Notes: generated from the letters alone by a model not told the origin. 64,000 nucleotides of DNA from Isoetes taiwanensis (GCA_021234155.1 JAJEKV010000008.1:7654445-7718444), one strand, 5' to 3'. Numbered from the stretch's first letter, positions 11,661 to 23,844 are shown. Translations and numbers: made by a program.

Positions 11661-14600
11661 ATGGAGGATCAGCAGTGGCTAATGCCGCAATTCCCTGTCA
11701 ATGGACTGCAAGTCCAAAATAGCCTCTGCACTGGCGCCAAAGTTCCATTTTGCACCAATGATAATTCACGTTATGGTATGATTTTTGAATATCTGTTATC
11801 CCGATTCAAGAATGGTGTTTGAATATGGAAGTTTAGAATGATCCAATACAGGACTGCAAAACTTTATTTTTTCAGTCACCTGGTACATATGTGGACCAAC
11901 TGTTTACGATTCATCTCATGTGGGACATGCTCGAAATTATTTGACATTTGATATTATTAGGCGCATTTTAGAGGTAACTAATCTTGTTATACCTACAAGA
12001 TTCATCCGCAGTGTTGAAACAAATGCTATTTTTCTACAGGGTTATTTTGAGTGTAGGGTGCTTTATGTTATGAACATTACTGATGTTGACGATAAGATCA
12101 TAAATCGGGCAAGGAGGAATTATCTTATAAAGGAATATATGAGAACTGCCACGGATCCTCGCAAGGTTAGATCTTTCTCAGTTAGAGTTTGCCATGAGAA
12201 CATGTGTCCCTAAACAATTGAAAACAAAGCAGGTGAAGCATGATTTAGAACTGGCGTTTCATAAGAGTATACAGAAGGCCAAGGAAAAGGTACATTTGCA
12301 CTGATTTTTGTAGCAGATCAGAACCTTGTGTTTCATTGCAATAATTGACAGGTTGTCGACATTGAAAACGAATACAAAAATGCTGGGTCTTCTCTACAAA
12401 AGGATGATCTTGAAGAGGTGATCATGTCTTGATGTCTGTTACACATTTATACTAAGTAAGTCGTAAGTGTTCCTGAAGTGCCTTTTTCGTTAATCAGAAA
12501 TTGAGACAGGAAAATCTGAGCTTGCAAATGCTTGAAAAGGAATTTTCAGCACTGAAAGGTAGAACAGATGAAGCTCTTCTTCTTGGGGGAATAAAGGGGG
12601 TGGAACAACTGGTAGTTGGTGGCGCTTTCGATGTGCTTGCATCGCACTTAGATGCCGAGAAACGTGAAACAGTAACTGATCATGCCATATACAGAGCACA
12701 TGCAAAAAAGTACTTAATAATGCTTTTCTATTTATTGCTTCTTATTTTGCGGTATGTAGACTGTTACTTGTGTCTAGAAATAAATAATTTTTTGAATTTC
12801 AGATTCGAGGAAGAGTTTTTTGAGGACATGAGAAGTCTTGGTATTCAGGACCCTGATAAGATAACAAGGGTTACCGAGTAAGGGAAACTAATCTGTTTGT
12901 ATGCTATTCGTTTTGTCATTCTCAGCGTTTCTAATGTTTATATTTGGAGAATTTCAGATATATTGAAAAGATTATAGACTATATTCAAACGATTATCGAA
13001 CATGGATTTGCATATGTTGCAAATGGAAGTGTCTATTTCAATACAGAAGCATTTGTGTAAGTGAGACTATGACAAGTTACCAATAAGGAAAATGTCTTAG
13101 CACCTTCTGGGATTTGTTCCCTTTATATTGCAGGAAGGCAGGCCACAAGTATGGGAAGTTGAAGCCTTCAGCAGTTGGCAGCTTGGGCCTATCTTCTGAG
13201 AGCGAGAGTAATTTCACCACATCAGAGAAGATAAATAGTTGTGATTTTGCATTATGGAAGGTGAGTTTTTGATATTATTTATTGTTTGCAAGGTAGTATA
13301 GAGATCATGGCAAAGGCCTCGACCTTATAGCCATAATCATTACAAACATCGTTAAGAAGGCATCACTGTAGTCTTTCTCCAGACATTGTCAATAATGTTA
13401 TGAAAGAAATCGTCAAGACTGGAAAACCATGAATCTGAATAGCTATATGATACGGCATGCGATGGCCATATTATGCGTAATAAATCTATTAACGTCTACT
13501 GAAGACTTGTAGGGTCTATGAGACCAAATACATACAACACTTGAACCTGCCAGGTTGTTGCAACCAAAAAATGAAAAGCAAATAGAAATAGGAATTGTTG
13601 GTGTGCAAATTAACAATGCAAAACTCAAAAGCATAAGCCCATCAACTTACTCCCTTGAATCGAGAGACTTCCTTTACTTTTCTCTATCTAGTCCCCATTT
13701 ACATCATTCCATTATCATGCTCTTCCTTAACAGAGAAAAATAAAGATATTTTGCTTGTAATCTCGCTTGCCTTAGACCTTCTGGGCTTATGATCTCTTAT
13801 TTGAGGATGCATCTTTGTGTTTGAGAGTTCATGATTAAATAGAGGTACACTTTATATTCTCATAATATTGCACCATGAGATGTATCAAAGTTGAAGATTC
13901 AATGATGTCTTCCTCATATGATGATTTTCTATCCCTGAATGACATTTATAAAAGTAATCCAGCGCTTATATACATACAAAAAAAGCACTGGGCAGATTTC
14001 CTTAATTCCGTATTACACACTGAATCATTCTAATTCTGTATTTTTCTGGCATTTTATAGTTTTATGTTGCTAGTTAAAGGAAATATAAATTGTGAAATGG
14101 CAGGCCAGCAAGTCAGGAGAGCCATTTTGGGAGTCACCCTGGGGGCGAGGTCGACCTGGTTGGCACATAGAATGCTCTGCAATGGCGAGCGATGTGATTG
14201 GCAAAACAGTTGACATCCACACCGGAGGATCGTAAGTAGCATCATTAAATCTGAATATTATGTGAGGTTTCTGATTCTATAGTGCAATATTTGCCGAGAT
14301 CTGAAATATTTGTCATTGTAAACATTTTCTACTATAATTGCATCAACTAGGGTCTTGTTATTGATAGTCAAACGTGGTTCGTTTTCAGAGATCTCAAATT
14401 TCCTCATCATGATAATGAGCTAGCTCAAGCTGAGGCCTATCATGGGTGCTCTCAAGTGCGGAATTTTTTCTCTGCAATATGTGATTGTTTGTGACCTTTT
14501 CGTAGCTTATGATTCAAACTGTGTTTTATAAACTTCGAGGCTGAGACCATGATTACTTATTAAGATTGATGTTTTGTATTGGCTAGTGGGTAAACTATTT

Positions 14601-17013
14601 CTTGCACTCTGGACATCTTTCAATTGATGGAATGAAGATGTCAAAGTCACTGAAGAACTTCATTCGGATCAAAGAGGTTTATCCTTGAGCTTTCTTTGGT
14701 TTAAATGTCTTTATTTGTAACATTAATATTCTGGGATATTAGTTGTTATCTGAGGTATTATTTGCCATGCTTCAGGCTTTGACAAGGTATAGTGCTAGGC
14801 AACTGCGATTCTTGTTTGTAATTCATGCATGGGACAAGGTTTGTGTATTTGCCTCTCGTGCTTTTCTTCCAGAATGGCTGGAATTGTATATGGTTTTAAA
14901 CTATTAAACAGACAATGGAGTACAGTGAAGCTGCTATGAGCGAAGCAGTTGGGAAAGAAAGACAGATCCAAAATTTCTTTAAAATAGTGAAGAGTATCAA
15001 CCAGAGGGTAAATCTCAGTTCTCACTGTTTTGTTTTATAAATTAACCTTCTGCAATTGTTGCAAGCAATATTGTTCATGGAATGTCTGAAGTGGCAGTTG
15101 CACAGTTTGCAGAAAATAATACAAGTAACAATGCCGACGTAGATGTTCTGGAAAAGAAACTGGAAATGTCTCTTTACAAGGCTAAACTAAAGGTAACTAT
15201 GCTCCCAGGCTGATCCTTTAGTTAATTTCTCTTCCATTGACATTTGATTACGTAGGTTAAAGAAAGATTGGAGGACAATTTTGATACAAGTGGGGCAGTG
15301 GTTGCAATTCTTGAGCTTATCAGCAGTGTCCACAAATACTTGGATGTACTGGTACTTGTGATATCAGTCTTGAATTTCTATTGCTTAATTCTTGGGATAA
15401 GAAATTTACTCAAAACAAAGGATTGGTTGATGATTGCAGGCAGGTGGGCAGCCAAAAGTTGCTTTATTAAATGATGTTGCAGAATATGTGACACACATAT
15501 TACGCATTTTTGGTCAGTGTTTCATTAGGCTTGGCTTTGATGGTTGTGGTGGTTTATGACACTAATAGTATACCTTTGTTCGTTCACATTTCTAGGGTTG
15601 TCAAGTGCGGGAAAAGGAGAATTAGGTTTTGGTTCAGACATCTCAAATGGACTGGTGTGATTTAATCATTCCACTTGACTTTCTTGTTTCTGCTTAATTA
15701 AACAGAGTTTCGATTAATGTTAAGTTATCATCATGGTTGTGGTTTTCAGATACCTTTTGTTGATGCTTTTGTTTCTCTTAGAGACCAAATCAGAGAAGCA
15801 ACACGAGCTGATAAATCTAAGGTGGTACAATTGTTGCATTAGTTCTGGTATCTAAAAATCTGCAATTATGACGTATATCTTGGTCTCTTAAATCTTAAGG
15901 ATCTTTTGGAATTAAACCAGTATATGTATATATTGTTCACTGAAGTGTTTTTGAGCATATACCAGTAATACGATGCTCGGGGTGGGTTTCTTTCCACAAT
16001 GGCAATAAGAGCTCATAGACATGTTTGTGTACAGGAAAAGATTTCAGATATTCTAAGAGATTTTAGGAACAAGACTTTAGTGTCCTTAGGAGTGCAGTTG
16101 GAACAGGATCAGAATGTTTGGAAGCTGATAGATTGCGAGATCTCACAAGATGAACTGGTATAGACTTCTTTTTATTGACTTAGAGAGGCAGATCAATTGC
16201 ACTTGAAACTAAAAGTGTCATGATATATCTTGCAGCGCCCTTTCCTAGATGCAGTGCTTTCCTTTGAAGTCAAGATTAGAGTTGCAATTGCAAAAGAAGC
16301 ACCCAAGGTTCAATTCTCAATATTCATCAACAGGTTCAACGGTCCTGCATGTCAGCTGTTAATAATATGAATACTTGTTTGTAGAAAACAATCCTTGATC
16401 TTCTTGACGAGTTTCGGGACACTACAATGGTGGACGTAGGGATTCGGTTGGAGGACACACCCAGTGGATCGATGTGGGAGTTTGTTGATGTAAAAATCTT
16501 GCAAAATGAACGGGATGAGAAGTTGAGAAAGGCTGCAGAAGCTGAGTTAAGGAAGCTTGAGGCACGAAAAGACCGAAAGGTATATCTTTCAAATAACTTG
16601 TGTCTATTTCCTACTTGATATATGTCATGTGGAGCAGCTTAAAGACCTGGAGAAAGTAGAACTAGCGGCAGTTCCACCAGCAGAGTACTTTCGTCGGCAG
16701 GTAGAAAAGTATGGTGACTTTGATGAGCGAGGAGTACCAACACATTCAGCAGATGGCAAACAACTTTCAACCAAAGCTAAGAAGGTTACTTTAAAAGCCT
16801 CTTCCACAAGTATCCATGTGTATTGATTGTGCAAAAACCTGAGAATGAACTTGTACATTTTCACAGGACGTGGAGAAGGTTTATAAGAAAGTTATGGCAG
16901 ACCACAGTAAATACATTGAAAAGGTTCAGTGTGAACCTGATATCATTGGAGAGTTGAAGAAAGAAATAGAGGATTTAGAGAGGAATATTTTGTACATGAA
17001 ATCAACGATGTAG
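11661..17013 (+). CDS. Cysteinyl-tRNA synthetase, eukaryotic cytosolic type, 24 exons
   Basis: This enzyme charges tRNA-Cys with cysteine. Exons by eye, all GT-AG and in frame: 11661-11775, 11876-11973, 12040-12165, 12233-12289, 12352-12417, 12498-12709, 12803-12877, 12958-13056, 13134-13260, 14104-14231, 14389-14455, 14587-14676, 14776-14838, 14912-15007, 15106-15192, 15256-15351, 15440-15512, 15596-15654, 15750-15821, 16035-16157, 16236-16307, 16385-16579, 16638-16784, 16867-17013. They total 2490 bp (829 aa). The HIGH-type motif (CGPTVY..HVGHA) is at 44-57 and KMSKS at 407-411. Zinc ligands C44, C349, H374 and E378 are present. The insertion after the NITDVDDKI motif and the C-terminal [20 protein letters not shown] match the animal/fungal cytosolic type (748 aa in human), not the shorter bacterial-like plant enzymes. 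The extra length is a duplicated C-terminal module (exons 19-20 and 21-22). The exon 14/15 junction is the least certain. Confidence 0.93.
15750..16579 (+). repeat. Duplicated exon pair within CysRS (exons 19-20 and 21-22)
   Basis: Exons 19 and 21 are both exactly 72 bp and phase 0, encoding (I/R)PF(V/L)DA...S...IR...A...K. Exons 20 and 22 both begin right after that lysine and encode (I)xD(I/L)L..FR..T.V..G(V/I).LE...W...D. Residues 579-643 and 644-711 are therefore two copies of the same C-terminal helical module. The usual protein has one copy, to my knowledge. Confidence 0.75.
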
Positions 17014-17096
17014 TAAATACATCAGGAAGGTCAAAATTAGTTTCATGATCAAGCTATTTAGGAAAAAATTATACCACATTTTGGAAACACTTGATA

Positions 17097-17190
17097 AATG
17101 CGAACCTGATATGATTGGGAGTTGAAGAAACAAATAGAGGATTTAGAGGCAAAGAACATACTAAATACTCAGGATGAGTTTCATGATCAA
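17097..17190 (+). repeat. Partial duplicate of the CysRS last exon, downstream of the stop
   Basis: The segment from GCGAACCTGATATGATTGGG to GTTTCATGATCAAAC repeats bases about 16932-17054 (end of exon 24 plus 3' UTR), with small deletions. It reads as a tandem duplication of the gene's 3' end that is not part of the reading frame. Confidence 0.75.
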
Positions 17191-18525
17191 ACTTTAGTGA
17201 AAAACATATGGCATGGACACAGAAACTGGACAGGATGATGATGTACCTTAATTGTCGACTACATGGTGAAGTTTACCAGAGCTAGCATCATGCAACCGCC
17301 CATCTGTAGAGGTTGCTATATGGATTTGTTCGATGATATTGTTGAGTTTTTCAACGAGGTAAAGCGCAAGGTCCAATGCAAGAAAAAGGTTGACAAACTT
17401 GGGAAGTGTTTCATTGCAGGGCCAACACAAATGCCACGAGAAATCAGCTGAAACAGCACCACACGGTGTGTTTCCATTGTCTTTGGGATTGGGTCAGATG
17501 CCCAATTATTTAAATTAGCTTGCGGTATAGGCCTGAATCTGCCAAACTACACATGCTCCTCATTTACATAGAGGTGGGATATCTAATTGGTTAAGGAATG
17601 TAAGACCGCCCATTAGTGATGGTTCTTTCATGGAAGACTGTATGGAAAAAACAATGGCAGTCATGAAAAGAAGGAAAGATCTATCCACATGGGTTTACCA
17701 AATACATAGAGTTTTTGAGCCTTAACATGAGGGTTAAAACATTGTACTTTATTTACAATATACTATAAATGGGATGTACGTTTGATTCTATGGAAGTTAA
17801 AAATTTGGCAAGTCTCTAAGGTGGCAGAAAAAGATGCTAAGAAATCTAGCTGGAATGTGATTTGTTGGGCAGAAATGTAAGTTCTTCCTTCCTGGGAAGA
17901 GACATTGACTGAGTGATTGAGAAGTTGGATAGTAGTAGAATGTAAATATTTCATCATAGGTCGAATAGCTGGTGGAAGGCCTCACGACACAAGAATTTCG
18001 CTTTTAGTGGAGTAAACCTTAAGTTTGCTAACAGTTTTTGCTTTTAGTGGAGTAAACCTTCAGGATTTCCAAGCCAGAGGGTCACCATCCTCATTGATAG
18101 GGAGTTCACCATGTGATACACAGGAATCTGATCTGGTCCTTGAGATAGTGAGGAGAACAAAGTTGAGAAGGATAAACATGAGGTTAAATATGTGGAATAT
18201 AAATGTAAGTACTTTTAGAAGTAGCGAAATATTGAGGTGATGAGGGGATACATAAGGCAGAGGAGTGTGGTTGAGAACCCTCCGGCCAAAATTGTGGTGG
18301 AGAGCGTGGGCATGAGAGGAGGCCTGAGGTCGAAGATGCCACTGTGCCCTAGAGCGGGGGCAACCTCTTTCCGCATCAAACTCATTTAAGGACAACTTGT
18401 GCTAGAAGTCCCTGCATTGTTTGGGAGCTAATCGATCGGCAGCTTGTTAGAGGATTTCCTCCTATGGAAAGTCTCAGTAAGGCATGACAAGCCAAAGGAG
18501 AAAAACCAAGGCCCTGCAACGGCGA
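17191..18525. other. Intergenic, no gene recognised
   Basis: Short open frames on both strands (for example 17263-17451) show no recognisable motif. A 26-bp word, CTTTTAGTGGAGTAAACCTT, occurs twice, near 18000 and 18040. Confidence 0.4.
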
Positions 18526-18800
18526 TGGTGTTTGGGGTTTGGGTCGGGTTCACAATTTTCTATAAGGCAGTGCACAATGTGGACTCTTGAATCGTACAGA
18601 CAAATTCTAGGTATAAAGTGTCACGCGAGATTTTGCAGAATGAAATGAAAAGACAATTTAAAATCTCAATGAATGAAATGAGTACAGCAAGGAAGAAGAA
18701 GAATGTAATAATAATTGAGGGCTCACAACAAAGTTATCTTGTTGAACACAAATATCAATATGAAACAAGAAAAAGAAGTATAAGTCTTGTCTAGCATCTA
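18526..18800 (-). repeat. Diverged antisense LTR fragment related to the 3.76-4.33 kb LTR
   Basis: Read on the minus strand, it ends in a GAACCCGACCCAAACCCCAAACA-like terminus (TGTTTGGGGTTTGGGTC on +). It also contains TGCAAAATCTCGCGTGACA, matching TTGCAAATCCCGCGTGACA in the gypsy LTR at about 4230-4250. The far end was not found. It is probably an old solo LTR. Confidence 0.45.
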
Positions 18801-19206
18801 AGTTTATGCTTATAGTATATATAATACAATGGCTTTAAGCCCAAAATAGGAAAACTGCTAGAAATGAAGCGGCAACCATCTCCTGGAATATCTGCTACAG
18901 AATTTGAACGCTCATCCTAGCTGGAGCAGTTGGGCTTCTTCTGAACAAGGTCATTGTGATGTGCTCCCTTGGAAGGTAATGATTGTTGCTTATGCCAACT
19001 CAAAGGTGCGACCATTTATGATATTTTAGTTTAAGTCGAGGGTTTCCAATGTTTCTAGTAACTACATGAAGGTATGAGTCTCCTTTAGACTTAATTTTTT
19101 AGGATCCCTTATTTTTTATATTATACTTTTTTTTTACTCTGTGATCATGTGAGTGAGCAAGGCCAAGTATTGAGATTTTGAGGCAAAAAGTCGAAGGTTC
19201 AAGCCT

Positions 19207-19578
19207 TCATGTTCTCATGATGAAGATAAGAGCTTCCCCATGTGAAACGTAAATTGAAACATAAAACATTGGACCTAAAACAAGAAATTGAAGCACCCTG
19301 TTTTTGCTGCTAAGAATCCCTTGAACATGCTGTATCTTTGCTTTGAATCGTTGGAGTAACTCCCTTGGACATGCACGAGAAATAAAGGCAATCTTGCCAA
19401 GCTTTCCAAAGCAAGACTGCGGCCTTGTATGAGGAGAAACAAGTTCATGCTGGTCTGTCTTCCATTGTTGTTTCTTACCAATCAGAGGCAACAAATTGCC
19501 CGTCTGGAATGAAGAAACAGAAAGCTTTATGTCTATTTTGCTGGCCCTCCCCCTGACGCCATAATTGAGATCCTCCAA
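19207..19578 (-). CDS. Hypothetical minus-strand ORF, 123 codons
   Basis: The open frame has plausible composition (N-terminus MEDLNYGVRGRASKIDIKL, basic middle), but I recognise no domain and see no splice or promoter context. It may be a transposon fragment or a chance ORF. It is reported because it is the longest frame in a 3-kb gene-poor stretch. Confidence 0.2.
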   Translation of the reverse strand: MEDLNYGVRGRASKIDIKLSVSSFQTGNLLPLIGKKQQWKTDQHELVSPHTRPQSCFGKLGKIAFISRACPRELLQRFKAKIQHVQGILSSKNRVLQFLVLGPMFYVSIYVSHGEALIFIMRT

Positions 19579-20880
19579 AAATGTACTTGTTTGTCGACAA
19601 AAAGGGGAATAAAAAATAGATCCTCAACTTCCATGATGTTGTTGGGGAATGCTACAGGTCCCCATTCTCTAGTTTATAGGGATCCGTTTCTAGCTAACGT
19701 CGGCCGCAGGGCTCCCTTTCCAAACCACAAAGGGGGTCCCCTTTGGCATTCTCTATTTAGTCCAACTAGTATATGGGGGGTATTCATACCTCTACCATGC
19801 ACTTTATACAATCATAGATTTGAGTCCTTGATCAAGAAACCTCGAGGCATACCCCTCGACTTAGATACATCACCATGAAGGTTTGGTGCCATAGATAATG
19901 AATAAGTAAAATAATGTGCTAACGCACTATGGATTGCCTTTGCAACTGTGTTGTAAATGGAAGCTTCTTCATTCTGTTTGTTATTATTGAGTGGTCTAAT
20001 TCTCACCATGGCTACATAAAATTTCTTAATGACTAGTAACCTACTGCAAAATGGATCTTAGTGGCTTGTTAGTGGTATGGTTCCAAACTCCTGTATGCGT
20101 CCCAACTCCATTCTGCACTTCAACCTCAAAAAAAAATTTCTCAACAATGGCCACTCACTTCTTCTCCTTTTTCCTTGGTGCTAGCGCCTAGCACAATGGT
20201 TTACCCCTTTTCTTTTTCTGACGTCGGCCTCTTCACTTGTACTTTTGCTTCCTTTCTCACCTGAAGTCCATTCGTGTAGGCCTTGAATTTAGATTTTGCA
20301 GTAACCAGTAAAACTGCCGCCTTTTATTTATGCTTACCAAGTTTTTGGAGAAAATACCTCTAACTTGCCATATTTAACACTCCAAAGCTGCCTTACAATT
20401 AGTGCCCCAAAGCTGGGGGGCGCTAAGGAGCCCCCTGCATGGCAGCCAACACCCTACATACATGACAAAACGTCCCACGTACCGCGGCAGGTATAGCATG
20501 TCGCGGTGGTTTACGGCCCGTCAGTGGACGCGACTAGACCCCGCTACCGCGGACTGGTTCACATGCATCAAGGTCACGAGATCCCCCTGTCGCGGCCCCT
20601 CCGAGGTTTTACACGCGCATTTTTTCCCGTCTCCATACTTGTCATCATGATACCGATATATTGATTAACTCTAACCCGCAGATACTTACCCTCATCGCCC
20701 CTAAAACTCGAAGCATGACTCACATAACAGGTTGATTAAGGCTACAGATTAGAGAATTATATCGCAGGCCTAAGCATTCAGAACATTGGGGGACTGGAAA
20801 TTGAGGTACCAGGCAATTAAATGCCCAGATTTGAAATGAATTGATGAATTGGGAAATCACATCGCCTTCAAAACTCTCTC
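19579..20880. other. Intergenic with a short CpG-rich patch
   Basis: I see no gene. The 20400-20640 patch is GC/CpG-rich and differs from its surroundings; it might be promoter-associated with the following candidate transcript. Confidence 0.4.
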
Positions 20881-21070
20881 TACATAAGGAGGCAACTGAT
20901 CCGTTGCGTTAGATAGGCGGGCATCCAACCTTAGCGCCATTGCAAATTGCTTCAGCGCCATTGGAAATTGCTTCAGGTAAGGTTCAATTGTTCCTTTGTT
21001 TCCTTGATTTTGTGGGTTTGTGTTGGATTAGAGCTAACCGGCTGCGTGTTTCGCATGCAGCAAGGAGACA

Positions 21071-21336
21071 ATGGATCGAATAGATCAAACTCCTCGCGAT
21101 CGTGCAAGATTGAGCCTGCAAGGCCGGTTGGGGCACAACCCAACTTCTACTACTCCAAAGCGTTCATGGGCCACGAGCTCATCCTCTGAGTCGTCCGACA
21201 TTGTTCCAACCTCTTTCTGCTGGCACTCGGGGTAGGTTTTTCGTTTTTAATTTTTCCCACCCCTTCTGTAATTATGTTTTTGCTGAAGTCTTGAAGCTCC
21301 GTGAGTTGTTTTGGCAGGGCTTGGCCAAGCATGTAC
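21071..21336 (+). CDS. Candidate short spliced gene, truncated by a LINE tail
   Basis: A promoter-like region and a leader (from about 20880) end in CTTCAG|GTAAGG at 20976, with an acceptor GCATGCAG at 21060. The following exon has its ATG at 21071 and stays open to a GTAGGT donor at 21232. Joining to the acceptor near 21316 (TTTTGGCAG) gives a short in-frame end and a stop just before the LINE tail at about 21353. The encoded 60 or so residues are Ser/Thr/Arg-rich and unrecognised. It could be a gene broken by the LINE insertion or a chance alignment of splice signals. Confidence 0.3.
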
Positions 21337-21362
21337 TCTGTTATGAATATTATTATGAATAT

Positions 21363-21425
21363 AAAGATAAAGATAAAGATAAAGATTTTATCGTCCGCGG
21401 AAACCCAATCGGGTTATGGGACCCA
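21363..21425 (-). mobile_element. LINE-A 3' end only, (ATCTTT)n tail
   Basis: The minus strand carries the conserved LINE-A terminal block (GGGTCCCATAACCCGATTGG...CCGCGGACGATAAAA) followed by four ATCTTT repeats. The copy is 5'-truncated to about 60 bp. The same block ends the copies at 28.8, 31.3 and 53.4 kb. Confidence 0.75.
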
Positions 21426-21486
21426 ATACAGAAGGAGGGGCAGATTTAATGTACATACTTGATTAATAAATTCATATGGCACCAAA

Positions 21487-22452
21487 TTAGAGTGCCCGCT
21501 CACACTCTTGTGAATGTTGAGAGCTGCTGATATACATGTGGCTTTCGTCGATTGTCTCATCACTGTCGTATGCATCTTCAGCATCTGTCCTTGTTTCAGC
21601 TTCAACATCAAATGCTGGTGTGCAGCTAGATACCTGCACGAGCTAGGGTTGTTTAGTTCACAACAGAATGAATAAGGATGAGCATGTGAATACCAATCCT
21701 TACCTCAGCAACTTCTTTCCTCCATGCAACCATGAATTCAACATCCATGCCTTTGGCCATGGATATTATATCTCTTTCCACACCATCAACCACCACCCCC
21801 CCAATAATTCTCGCCTTATCAATTGTAGGGAGTGCATCACCTGCTGGGCTAGTGTTCACATCAGCATATCTTACCCAAGCCTGAGTGTTCATGTCCTGGT
21901 CAACCTCGTCATGTGCACGGACACCAGGCTCAACATGTGAAAGCAAGTCCTATCTTGTGCAAGGAGATGCAATGTTGTCAACCCTGTTGGGGGATGGACC
22001 TGACTATATGTATGTGACCACCAATACTGATTAGGGGTTGGCTGGAAGGCACATAGTCCAGTTCAGTTGCACCATCAGGTGCTTCAGTAGCACCTTCACA
22101 GACAACCCTTCTGCCCAATCTAACCCTCCTTCTATTCAGAAGGTCCAACCTTCTCTTCTTGGCTTCCATATCCGTGGGCCTTTGAGTGCTGAAGAAGGAT
22201 GCAACTCTTGACTGGCCATGTGGATACATGAATTCTCTGAACCTTTTGGTCCCAAGCTCAAATTCAGCCCCAACCCTTTTCCTGCTCTCTCTTTCTTCCT
22301 TTCTAGCTTGGGCTCTTTTCTTCTCTTCTTCTCTCAATACCCTCTTCTTAGCTGCCTCGATTCTCCTAGCCTTCAACCTCTCATTCTTCTCGAGTTCAGC
22401 CTGCACCCTCATGACTTTCTCAACCCTGAGCTTCTCACAAAAAGCAGCTGAG
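21487..22452 (-). CDS. Unrecognised spliced gene: basic coiled-coil N-part, acidic C-terminus
   Basis: Three exons are visible on the minus strand. Exon A runs from about 22452 (acceptor TATTAG) to about 22004. It encodes a highly charged helix (EEKKRAQARKEERESRKR) and a basic stretch (KKRRLDLLNRRRVRLGRR) that could be a nuclear localisation signal. Exon B is 21949-21704, with an acceptor ATAG and a strong donor GAG|GTAAGG. Exon C is 21633-21487 (acceptor GTGCAG, phase 0), acidic and Ser/Asp-rich, ending in a stop. The B/C junction is convincing. The A/B junction (54-bp intron, donor GTCAGG) is weak. Upstream exons would lie beyond the minisatellite. I do not recognise the protein. Confidence 0.55.
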
Positions 22453-22454
22453 CT

Positions 22455-23025
22455 AATAAAGATTCCTCTAGATTCTCCAAGATCCGATCAAGATTCCCCT
22501 AAATTGTCAAAGATTTTATGAAGGTTCCCAGAGATTTTCTCGAGATTCCCATAGATTTCCAAGATTCTTTTAGATTCCATTGGATTCTACAAAGATTCCT
22601 TTAGATTATTCAAGATTCTATCAAGATTCCCTTAGATTCTCTAAGATTCCATCGAGATTCCCATAGATTCTTCAAGATTCTATAAAGATTCCTCAGATTC
22701 ATACTTAGATTTCGAAGGTTATCTCAAGATTCCTCTAGATTCCTCGATATTCTATGTAGATTCTCCTAGATTCTCTAGTTCCTACAAAGATTCCCTAGAT
22801 TCTTCAAGATTCCATCAACATTCCCCTAGATTCTCAAATATTTTATAAGCTTCCCTTGAATTCCTTAGATTCTCAAAGATTCTCTTGTGATTCCCATAGA
22901 TTCTCTAATATTCCAATGAGATTCCTCTAGATTCTCTAAGATCTCATGAAGATTCTTGGAAATTCTCCTAAATTACGATATATTCTGTAATATTCCATGA
23001 TTCCAAGAAGATTCTCAACATTTGA
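22455..23025. repeat. Degenerate minisatellite of phased AGATTC words
   Basis: For about 570 bp the word AGATT(C) recurs at 10, 10 and 11-bp steps, giving a compound unit of about 31 bp (for example AAGATTCCCTTAGATTCTC). Copies are diverged. It sits in a probable intron or 5' flank of the minus-strand gene. Confidence 0.85.
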
Positions 23026-23844
23026 TCACATTGGCTCTAACTGCGACGGAACGATGCCAAAACACCACTATTTAGAAAGCCCTTAACGAGAGGAATCCAA
23101 TGGCATGGGCCTCACCTTCATCTGACCCCTCTTACGGGCCTTTGAAGATGATTATAGAAAGGAAGCTTCCTAGATAGTCCATTCATAAATGTTGTGCCAC
23201 CTCACCTCCTTTAATAGGCAAAATTGCAATTAAATAAAAAATTTAATGGCCAAGATTTCTCCTCCCCTTTTTTTATCCAATGGCTGATATTGGCTACATC
23301 AAAAAGCACCTTTTCAGGGACTTTTCATGCAAAGAGCTAAGATTTATCCTTCCCTTTTGATCCAACGGTCAAGACATGTAGTGCATGCCACATCCAAATC
23401 ATGACACACTGCCACCTTAAAAAATGGACGGCCGAGATCAATATGAATACGTAACACCCCCATGTAACCACCCCAATATCTATAATATATAAAATAATAG
23501 GATAATGATATAATAATAGATGCCACCTTTACTAAAATAAAGGTCCCTTATAATAAGATAAAATAAGATAAGATAAGTTTTTATAATGTAACAATAGTTG
23601 TATAAATGTCTGTCTTTGAATATTATTATCCCTTGGCCCTTATATTATTGGACGACTTTCGGGATTAATAATTCACATAGTGTTGCCTTAACTGTATAGC
23701 TCTTTCACCATGGACCACTCTCCACTGCTTGTAGCATAACAAAAGCAAGCCTCAGATGATAATAATCCTTCTCAGTTTGTACCTGTATGCACTTGTGCTC
23801 CTGCACATTCCATCGGAGAACCACTGAGCTCGTCTCTCCTTACA
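23026..23844. other. Intergenic, no gene seen
   Basis: AT-rich sequence containing simple ATAAG-type runs near 23550-23580. I found nothing coding. Confidence 0.5.

Noticed and set aside
12490-12705. Minus-strand ORF inside CysRS
   Set aside because: Shadow of CysRS exon 6, which is phase-consistent with its neighbours.
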